Shown: in pieces, positions 13,601 to 25,600 of the stretch
Layout: each line of letters begins with the position of its first letter
Numbering within the stretch: position 1 is the stretch's first letter
Assembly (NCBI GenBank): GCA_039105265.1
Contig: JAPFFF010000004.1
Span: 2,914,001-2,978,000 of the forward strand
Direction: 5' to 3'
Length of the DNA stretch: 64,000 bases
Source: Tritrichomonas musculus
Lineage: Eukaryota; Parabasalia; Tritrichomonadida; Tritrichomonadidae
Program-made: the position numbers and the translations under genes
The notes under the pieces: generated by a model
Database searches by the model: none
Seen by the model: only the letters and a program-made list of their open reading frames with translations
Told to the model about the DNA's origin: nothing

Positions 13601-16600
13601 ATTCTTTAATGATGAAATGAGCCATCTTGCAGAACTCTGTGAACTCGAAGATGTTCCACACACACGAACTGTGAATTCTGGTGAAAATGAATCAGAAGAA
13701 GGAAAAGAATCGTATCGAATTGAAGAAGGCAGTGAAGCATGGGAAGATCTCAACAAACTTTTGAATGATGAAATTGACATTTATCCACATTTATCAGATG
13801 AATATGTTGAAGAACTTGAAAATGATAAAGAATCGGAAGAACAAGATTTCAATACCAACAAAGAAGAAGAATATGAAGATAATATCAACATTATTGAAGA
13901 TTATATTGAAGCAGAAAAAGATGATCTTGAATCTAATCTTTCAGAAGAAAATGAAATCGAAGCAGAAGAAACAATTCAAATTAAAAATTTAGAAGAACAA
14001 CTTCTCAAGGAGCATCAAGAAGAGATTCGAATTGAACATGAAGAAAGCATCAAGAACAATGAAGAATCACAACAACAAGATAATGAAACATATGAAGAAA
14101 AGATCAAATCATATGAAATTCCACATCCGATTGACATTGACTATTCGATCTCAGAACGAAATACTCAATCACAAGAACCCGCACACAACTTTGATTTCAT
14201 TGAAGAAACAGAAAAACTCTTATTCATCAATGATCAAGAAAATCTCATTCCAGAACTTCAAGAATTTGATAATCATCCACAGACGGACATAATCAAGACC
14301 GAATATACGACAACCAATGAAAACGACGAAGCATATCAAATCATTGAAGGCAGTGACGAATGGAAAGAACTCAACAAACTTCTGAATGAAGAATTCGACA
14401 TTGATTCATATCTTTCAGGAGAAGATCTTGAACGAATTGAGAATGATAAGAATGAAGAAGAACAAGACTTCATGATCAACAAAGAAGAAGAACATGAAGA
14501 CTCTATCAACAACATTGAGAACGATATTTTAGCGGAAAAAGACGAACTTGAAAGTAATCTTTCAGAAGAACAGGAACTCGAAGCAGAAGAAACAAGTCAA
14601 ATGAAAGATTTAGAAGAACAACTTCTGAAAGAACATCAAGAAGAAATTCGAATTGAACATGAAGAAAACATCAAGAACAACGAAGAATCACAACAGCAAG
14701 ATAATGAAACATATGAAGAAAAGATCAAATCATATGAAATTCCACATCCAATTGACATTGACTATTCGATCTCAGAACGAAATACTCAATCACAAGAACC
14801 CGCACACAACTTTGATTTCATTGAAGAAACAGAAAAACTCTTATTCATCAATGATCAAGAAAATCTCATTCCAGAGCTTCAAGAATTTGATAATCATCCA
14901 ATAACACGTTCAAGCAAGACAGACGAAGAACGAACAGATGAACCCTTACAACACTACATCAATGAAGACACTGACGAATGGAGAGAATTAAACCAACTTC
15001 TTAATGATGAATTCGACATTGATTCATATCTTACAAAAGAAGATCTTGAACAAATTGAGAATGACAAGAACGACGAAGAACAAGATTTCATGGTCAACAA
15101 AGAAGAAGAATATGAAGATGATATCAACATCATTGAAAATAATGTTGAAGCAGAAAGATATGATCTTGAAAGTAATCTTTCAGAAGAACAAGAACTCGAA
15201 GCAGAAGAAATATGTCAAATGAAAGATTTGGAAGAACAACTTCTGAAAGAACATCAAGAAGAGATTCGAATTGAACATGAAGAAAACATCAAGAACAACG
15301 AAGAATCACAACAACAAGATAATGAAACATATGAAGAAATGGTTAAAACATATGAAATTCCATATCCAATTGACATTGACTATTCGATCTCAGAACGAAA
15401 TACTCAATCACAAGAACCCGCACACAACTTTGATTTCATTGAAGAAACAGAAAAACTCTTATTCATCAATGATCAAGAAAATCTCATTCCAGAGCTTCAA
15501 GAATTTGATAATCATCCAATAACACGTTCAAGCAAGACAGACGAAGAACGAACAGATGAACCCTTACAACACTACATCAATGAAGACACTGACGAATGGA
15601 GAGAATTAAACCAACTTCTTAATGATGAATTCGACATTGATTCATATCTTACAAAAGAAGATCTTGAACAAATTGAGAATGACAAGAACGACGAAGAACA
15701 AGATTTCATGGTCAACAAAGAAGAAGAATATGAAGATGATATCAACATCATTGAAAATAATGTTGAAGCAGAAAAAGATGATCTTGAATGCAATCTTTCA
15801 GAAGAACAAGAACTCGAAGCAGAAGAAACAAGTCAAATGAAAGATTTAGAAGAACAACTTCTGAAAGAACATCAAGAAGAAATTCGAATTGAACATGAAG
15901 AAAACATCAAGAACAACGAAGAATCACAACAACAAGATAATGAAACATATGAAGAAATGGTTAAAACATATGAAATTCCATATCCAATTGACATTGACTA
16001 TTCGATCTCAGAACGAAATATTCAATCACAAGAACCCGCACACAATTTCGATTTCATTGAAGATACAGAAGAACTCTCATTCATCAATGATCAAGAAAAT
16101 CTCATTCCAGAACTTCAAGAATTTGATAATCATCCACAGACGGACATAATCAAGACCGAATATACGACAACCAATGAAAACGACGAAGCATATCAAATCA
16201 TTGAAGGCAGTGACGAATGGAAAGAACTCAACAAACTTCTGAATGAAGAATTCGACATTGATTCATATCTTTCACCAGAAGAACTTTTGAAAATTGAAGA
16301 AGAAAACAACAAAGAAAAAGAAAATGTTAAGAATAATGCATTAGAAGAACAACAAGAAGAATCTGAAATTAAGAAAGATAGCGAAGAGCGAATTTTACAC
16401 GAGCACAAAATTAAAGAAATTGAAGAACTCAATGATGAAGAGCATGAATGTGAAAAGGACAACAAAGAACAACAAAAACTTGATGAAATTGAAGAAAGCA
16501 AAGAAGCTGAAATTGATAGCACAACAACCCTTCTTGATGAAGAGAATGATGCAATAGCAGAAGAAATTAGTCAAGTGAAAAATTTGGAAGAAAAACTCTT

Positions 16601-19600
16601 GAAAGAACATCAAAGAGAAATTCGAATTGAACATGAAGAAAACATCAAGAACAATGAAGAATCACAACAACAAGATAATGAAACATATGAAGAAATGGTT
16701 AAAACATATGAAATTCCATATCCAATTGACATTGACTATTCGATCTCAGAACGAAATATTCAATCACAAGAACCCGCACACAATTTCGATTTCATTGAAG
16801 ATACAGAAGAACTCTCATTCATCAATGATCAAGAAAATCTCATTCCAGAACTTCAAGAATTTGATAATCATCCACAGACGGACATAATCAAGACCGAATA
16901 TACGACAACCAATGAAAACGACGAAGCATATCAAATCATTGAAGGCAGTGACGAATGGAAAGAACTCAACAAACTTCTGAATGAAGAATTCGACATTGAT
17001 TCATATCTTTCAGGAGAAGATCTTGAACGAATTGAGAATGATAAGAATGAAGAAGAACAAGACTTCATGATCAACAAAGAAGAAGAACATGAAGACTCTA
17101 TCAACAACATTGAGAACGATATTTTAGCGGAAAAAGACGAACTTGAAAGTAATCTTTCAGAAGAACAGGAACTCGAAGCAGAAGAAACAAGTCAAATGAA
17201 AGATTTTGAAGAAGAACTTTTGAAGACATATCAAGAAGAAATTCGAATTGAACATGAAGAAAACATCAAGAATAACGAAGAATCACAACAACCAGAGAAT
17301 GAAACATATGAAAACTTCATCAATTCGAACGAAATTCCAGAAACGGTTGATCTTGATCTTGATTATTCGATCTCAGAACGAAAAGTTTATCCAGGAATCA
17401 CCGCACACAACTTTGACTTCCTTGAAGAGACGGATGAAATGACATTTGTCAACTATAGAACTAATCTTGCACCAGAACTTCAAGAACTTGAAAACATTGC
17501 ATGTACACGCTCAGTTAATCTTGAAGAACATGATCCTAATGATATTCTTGAGCACATCATCACCACAGGTGATGATGAATGGAAAGAAATGAACGACCTT
17601 CTGAATGATGAATTTGATCTTGAATCATATGAAGATGAAGAAACTATTGAAGAAATCGAGAACGAAAAAGATGAAGAACGAGCACTAAATAAACTATATT
17701 TGTCAGAAGAAAAACAAGAAGATATTGAAGAAGATAAAGACAAAGAAGAAGAGCTTTATCAAGAAATCTATGATACAGAAGAATATCCAATGAATATTGA
17801 AATGGACAAAGAAGAAGAGAAACGTCGATTATATGAACACAAACTTTCAGAAATTGAGCTTACCAATGAAAGAGAACAAATCAAAAAGAAGAAACATGAA
17901 CTTGAACATCAAACACAAGATAAAGAAAACATCAAGAAAGAAGAAGAAGAAAACATATCCAACTATTTAATAGAAGAAACCAACGATGAAGAATATGATG
18001 ACACATATTACAATCTCTTAGAAGAGCAAGAAAGAGAAATTGAAGAAATAGTACGAAATAAAGACTTAGAAGAACAACTTCTGAAAGCACATCAAGAAGA
18101 AATTCGAATTGAACATGAAGAAACGATCAAGGACAATGAAGAATCACAACAACCAGAGAAAGAAACATATGAGAATATTATTACTTCGAATGAAATTCCA
18201 GATTCCATTTCCATTGAGTATTCTATCTCAGGAAGAGATATTCAACAAGATACATCAGAACACCACCATGAATTCATTGAAGAAACTAATGAGTTTTCCA
18301 TTCTTAATGATCAGATAAGTCATCTTCCAGAACTTCGAGAACTTGAAAACATTCCCCAAACACGAACAACTAAGCCAGGCGAAACAACCTCAGATGAGAT
18401 ATCACAATACTATATTCCAGAAGGCAGTGAAGCCTGGGATGACTTTAACAAGCTTCTCAATGATGAAATTGACATTGAACCACATCTTACTGATGAAGAA
18501 ATTGAGCAAATTGAGAATAACAAGAACAATGAAGAAAAAGAATATTCAACAAACAAGGAAGAGGAATACGATGACGAAATCAGAAAACTTGAGCAAGATC
18601 AAGAAGAAGAAAAAGACACAACAGAAAACTATCTTTCCGAAGAGAAAGAAGACGAAAATGAAGAAATAATGCAATCAAAAGATGATGAAGAAAGACTTCT
18701 CAAAGAGAATCAAGAAGAAATTCGAATTGAACACGAAGAAAACATCAAGAATAACGAAGAATCACAACAACTAGATAATGAGTCATATGAAGATATTGTT
18801 AATTCGAATGAAATTCCAGATTCCATTTCCATTGAGTATTCTATCTCAGGACAAAACGTCACTCAAGAAACATCAGAACACCGCAATGAATTCATTGAAG
18901 AAACAGATGACATGAGATTCTTTAATGATGAAATGAGCCATCTTGTAGAACTCTGTGAACTCGAAGATGTTCCACACACACGAACTTTGAATGTTGGTGA
19001 AAATGAATCAGAAGAAGGAAAAGAATTGTATCGAATTGAAGAAGGCAGTGAAGCATGGGAAGATCTCAACAAACTTTTGAATGATGAAATTGACATTTAT
19101 CCATACATTTCGGATGAATATGTTGAAGAACTTGAGAATGATAAAGAATCGGAAGAACAAGATTTCAATATTAATAAAGAAGAAGAATATGAAGATGATA
19201 TCAATGACATTGAGAAAGAAATTGAATATGAATATGATAATACGGAAGAATATCTTAAAGAAGAGAAAGACGGGGAAGCAGAAGAAGTTATCCAAATGAA
19301 AGATGAAGAAGAACGAACACTATATAAATATAAACTTCAAGAAATCGAAGAAATGAATGATGAAGAACAAGAACGTGAAGAGAAACGAAAGAAAGAACTT
19401 AAAGATGAATTGACCGAGTCGACTAAGAATCAAGAAGAAGACGACCTTTCAAATCTTTTATTAGAAGAAAAGAAAGAAGACGAAATGAACGACACGAATA
19501 CACATCTTTCAGAAGAAATTGAAGACGAAACCGAAGAACTTATTCAAAATAAAGATTTTGAAGAAGAACTTTTGAAGACATATCAAGAAGAAATTCGAAT

Positions 19601-22600
19601 TGAACATGAAGAAAACATCAAGGACAACGAAGAATCGCAACAACCAGAGAATGAAAAATATGAAGACTTCATCAATTCGAACGAAGTTCCAGAAACGGTT
19701 GATCTTGATCTTGATTATTCGATCTCAGAACGAAAAGTTTATCCAGGAATCACCGCACACAACTTTGACTTCCTTGAAGAGACGGATGAAATGACATTTG
19801 TCAACTATAGAACTAATCTTGCACCAGAACTTCAAGAACTTGAAAACATTGCATGTACGCGCTCAGTTAATCTTGAAGAACATGATCCTAATGATATTCT
19901 TGAGCACATCATCACCACAGGTGATGATGAATGGAAAGAAATGAACGACCTTCTGAATGATGAATTTGATCTTGAATCATATGAAGATGAAGAAACTATT
20001 GAAGAAATCGAGAACGAAAAAGATGAAGAACGAGCACTAAATAAACTATATTTGTCAGAAGAAAAACAAGAAGATATTGAAGAAGATAAAGACAAAGAAG
20101 AAGAGCTTTATCAAGAAATCTATGATACAGAAGAATATCCAATGAATATTGAAATGGACAAAGAAGAAGAGAAACGTCGATTATATGAACACAAACTTTC
20201 AGAAATTGAGCTTACCAATGAAAGAGAACAAATCAAAAAGAAGAAACATGAACTTGAACATCAAGCACAAGATAAAGAAAACATCAAGAAAGAAGAAGAA
20301 GAAAACATATCCAACTATTTAATAGAAGAAACCAACGATGAAGAATATGATGACACATATTACAATCTTTTAGAAGAGCAAGAAAGAGAAATTGAAGAAA
20401 TAGTACGAAATAAAGACTTAGAAGAACAACTTCTGAAAGCACATCAAGAAGAAATTCGAATTGAACATGAAGAAACGATCAAGGACAATGAAGAATCACA
20501 ACAACCAGAGAATGAGTCATATGAATATATTATTACTTCGAATGAAATTCCAGATTCTATTTCCATTGAGTATTCTATCTCAGGAAAAAACGTCACACAA
20601 GAAACATCAGAACACCACCATGAATTCATTGAAGAAACAGATGACATGAGATTCTTTAATGATGAAATGAGCCATCTTGCAGAACTCTGTGAACTTGAAG
20701 ATATTCCACACACACGAACTGTGAATTCTGGTGAAAATGAATCAGAAGAAGGAAAAGAATCGTATCGAATTGAAGAAGGCAGTGAAGCATGGGAAGATCT
20801 CAACAAACTTTTGAATGATGAAATTGACATTTATCCATACATTTCGGATGAATATGTTGAAGAACTTGAGAATGATAAAGAATCGGAAGAACAAGATTTC
20901 AATACCAACAAAGAAGAAGAATATGAAGATAATATTAACGATATTGAAAAAGACGTTGAATATGAATATGATAATACGGAAGAATATCTTAAAGAAGAGA
21001 AAGACGGGGAAGCAGAAGAAGTTATCCAAATGAAAGATGAAGAAGAACGAACACTATATAAATATAAACTTCAAGAAATCGAAGAAATGAATGATGAAGA
21101 ACAAGAACGTGAAAAGAGACAAAAGAAAGAACTTAAAGATGAATTGACCGAGTCGACTAAGAATCAAGAAGAAGACGACCTTTCAAATCTTTTATTAGAA
21201 GAAAAGAAAGAAGACGAAATGAACGACACGAATATACATCTTTCAGAAGAAATTGAAGACGAAACCGAAGAACTTATTCAAAATAAAGATTTTGAAGAAG
21301 AACTTTTGAAGACATATCAAGAAGAAATTCGAATTGAACATGAAGAAAACATCAAGGACAACGAAGAATCGCAACAACCAGAGAATGAAACATATGAAGA
21401 AATCGTCAATTCGAATGAAGTACCAAATCAAATTGATATTGATTATTCGATATCAGAACGAAAAGTTTATCCAGGAATTACCGCACACAACTTTGACTTC
21501 CTTAATGAAACAGATGATTTCACTTTTGTCAATAACAGAAGAAATCTTGCTCCAGAACTTCAAGAACTTGAAAACATTCCAAGCACACGCTCACTTAATC
21601 TTGACGGGCATAATCCTAATGATATTCTTGACCACATCATCACCACAGGTGGTGATGAATGGAATGAATTCAACAAACTTCTCAATGATGAATTCGATCT
21701 TGATACATATCTTTCACCAGAAGATCTATTAAGAATTGAAGAAGAAAACAACCAAGAAAAAGAGAATCTCAAAAACGATGCATTCGAAGAACTTCAAGAA
21801 GAATCAAAAATCAAGAAAGACGAAGAAGAACGAATTTTGCAAGCCCACAAACTTAGAGAAATTGAAGAAGTCAATGATGAAGAGCACGAACGTGATATGA
21901 AGAACAAAGAACGATTAAAACTTCATGAAATCGAAGAAAACAAAGAAGCTGAAATCAACGACACAACAGAGCATCTTGATGAAGAGAACGATGTAGCAGC
22001 AGCAGAAATCAGTCAAGCCAAAGATGCAGAAGAAGAACTTCTTAAAGAGCATCAAGAAGAAATTCGGATTGAACATGATGAAAACGTCAAAGATGACGAA
22101 GAAGTTCAACAATATGAAGACATTGACTCACTCATCAGATCCTATTATGACAGTGAAGAATCACTCAAGCAACAAGAAGAAGAAGAACTTATTTTGTCCA
22201 TTATTGAAGAATTATCTGATCCAATGAATGACTTAGATCGTGATGTAAATAATTTGGATGAATTTGTTTCTGATTCGACAGAGTATGATGAAGATCAAGA
22301 AGAAGCAATCAAAGATGCTGAATATAAAGAAACATCAGAAAATAAAGAAGCAGACATGATTGAAACAAAGGAAGAAATCATTTCTGATGAAGTTTCAGCA
22401 TTCATGAACGATCAAGAAGAAGACCAAATTGATGAAATAGAAACACTCAAAGACGTTGAAGACAAGCAACATGAAGATGATCTAAATGATGAAATATCTG
22501 TACACATCATCAAAGATAAACAAAATGAAGAAGATTCATTTAAAGAATACTTTGATGAAATGAAACGAGAAAGAGAAGAAGAAAGAAAATTATTGGAAGA

Positions 22601-25600
22601 AAAAGAATCAAAGGATCATCTTGAATCAGAAGACATTGAAGACAGAGAGAATGATAAGAAAGAGGCTGAAAAAGAAACATCGTTGCATCAAGAAGAAGAA
22701 AGAAAAGAACATGAAAAAAGCATGACAATTCACAATCTAGCTGAAGATTGTGATGATGAAGAGAAAGAATTAACACAAGAATTAATTGAAGAAGAAAACA
22801 AAGATGATACAATCAGAGTGAAAGAAGCAGAAGACAATTTCTACTCAGAAATGATTGACATTGAAAAATTAGAAACATTAAAAGACGATAAAAATGAAGA
22901 AGATTCATTATCAATGCAACTAAAGAGACAAGAGAAAGAAGAACAAAAGGATGAAGAAGAATTATTTGCATCACAAATGAAAGAAGATGAAGAAGCAGAA
23001 ATAGAAAGAGAAATCACAGATAATGAATATGAACTTTGCTCCATTTATGATCAACAAATGAAGAAGATGAGCGAGATACATTTCTGCAATCGTGCACTTA
23101 AAGAGATGCTTGATACAGATAAATCAGAAAACGAAGAGAAAGAGAAGAACAAAATCATTCAAAGAAAAGCATCACTTATTTCACACATTGTTGACTTTTC
23201 TAACAAGATGAAGATTTCATCACGCTCAATCATTAATGTCAATTTAATTCATGAAAAGAATCTTCAACGAGAAATCTTAGACAAAGCTATAGAAAGTCAG
23301 AAAAGAAAAGATAATTTATTTGAGAAAGAAGAAGATATTCCTAACATTTTATCAGAAGAAGAAATCAAGAAGAACATCAAAGATGATGATCTTGCACTTG
23401 TTTCAATGCATGCAATTTATGAATTAACAACCCTTGCATTAAATTGTTATCCATCAATTAACACTGATTATGACAGGAATCTCAATGATGTCTCATTTGA
23501 CTCAATGATAGATAATCTCATTCAACAGATCAATGCATGTGATGACATTAACAAACTTAATGAAATTCGTAACACTTTGAAACCAGAACAAATTTTGTTA
23601 CAACAAAAGATGATTCAAGCATTGATGGAAACAATTGCTGAATTCAATAATGTCAATTCTTACATTGATCAACAATTAAGCATTAATGATGCATCAATTA
23701 ATTTGATACATTCATTAGTCGACAAATTAAGAAATCAAGAAGAAAATGAAGCAGAAACCATCAAAGATATTCAACTCTTTGATGAAGAAGACTTACATTA
23801 CATCCAAAACAAATGCGATAGACAGCAAGGAAGGATTAAATTACATCGTAAATTCAGTGGCAATCAAATGACACTTCAGCAAAAGTTCAACTTTAATGAA
23901 AGTGATCAAGAAGAGTATTTCAAAGCTATCCAAACTGAAAAAGTTGAAAAGACAGAATATAATGATGTTACTGAACGTATTCGAGATGTCTTTGAAAGAG
24001 AAAATATTGATTCATTTGTTGATTACTATAAAGAATTCCCACCAGAGAAGCTTCTTCGTGTTTCAGCAATCTATAACAAACTTCTTGAAACAATTCGTCC
24101 CCAATTTGATGAATCAATTGTTGAACGTGTTAGAAAGATCAACTTGAATCATATGACAATCCTTCTTTATGATGTTAAAAACATTCTTCCTATATTGAAA
24201 TCATTATTCTTAACTCCAGATGAATCAAAGATAACTGAACAGCTCGAATCAATTAAACAAATGATTTCAAGTATGATTGATTCATACAAGAATGTTTATC
24301 CAACCCTTCCTGATTATGCAAGATCAAATCTACCTAGTGATTTGAATGAATTAAATGACAATTTTGTTGAATTATCTGAATCATCAATTTCATCATCACC
24401 TTACTTTAGAGCTTTAGTTAATATGTTAACAACTGTTCTTGGTATTGATGGTGCAGTTAATCAAAAGTCAAACCTTCCTTTGATTGACATTCTCGCAAAC
24501 ATAGCAAATTCAATCATTTATAAAGATGAGAAAAGAATTGTTTGCTACAATGTTTTGCTTCTTTTCAATGATGACATGAGAAGCAATGCCCTTTCAGTCA
24601 ACATTCCTTACATCGAAGATTCAATTGCTGTTTTCAATGAGGACATTAGAGACTTGATTGTTAAAGATGCAGTAATTGGATTCGACAATGAAGAAGAAGA
24701 GGACGAATACGATTCTGAAGAGGCAAGAAGAGCAGAAATGATTTTACTTAATGAAGTTCGTCCAGATGTTGTTAATATTGTTGTTTGCCTTACTGAAACA
24801 CTTGATTCCAAAGTTGAATTTATTGATTCTTGCGATTCATGTGAGAAACGGATCAATTCAGTCATTTCTTCATTTGAAGAATCGACGAAATCAACGCCGA
24901 TTGATTTCAAAGAAATTGTCTGTCAAGTCTGCATTTCAGAGGCATCCATTATTTCACTTTTCCATAATTTGAAATGCAAAGATATCACATTGTTATCATC
25001 ATTTATTGAATTGTTTAAATCATCCATGTTTTCACTTGAATCCTTATACAACTCCATAGAAGAAAACAATGAAAAGGCAACATATAGATCAATTCGATCC
25101 ATTAAGAGAATTCTTAACTCATTACATGACATTATTGGAGATGTTAACAATTTAATAATGAGTGACTATATTGACACCGACAGTGAAGATACTGATAGTG
25201 AAAGTTGCAATGATGATCAAAAGGCAATGAATCAAATGAAGGCCGATTACTTGGTAACAATTAATGATGAAATATTCGGTTTGTTATCATTCTCATATCT
25301 CTTCTTTGTTGCTAAAGTACCAGATGTTGTCTTTAAGAAGAGTAAAGAAATAATGTCGATCTTTGATTCTTCAGCTAAAGAGTTCACTAGTCGTGGTAGT
25401 GAACTCCTCAAGCTTAACAAGAATCAAGAATCAGAAAAGAAATATAATGCATGCAGTGCAATGGCAATGAATGAAATTAGTGACTTTGTTTTATACATCC
25501 ATTCATTTACAGAAAAAGACACAAATAATGATGAAGAAGAAGAAGAAGAGGAAGAATATTATCCTCCAATATATGAAAGTATTAAATCATCTGATTTATT

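Noticed and set aside
250-22227. Many 60-130-codon reading frames on both strands inside the giant gene, including Ser-rich minus-strand and Asn/Lys-rich plus-strand ones
   Set aside because: They recur at exactly the periods of the sense-strand repeats and have biased compositions expected from reading GAA/GAT-rich codons in other frames. They are shadows.
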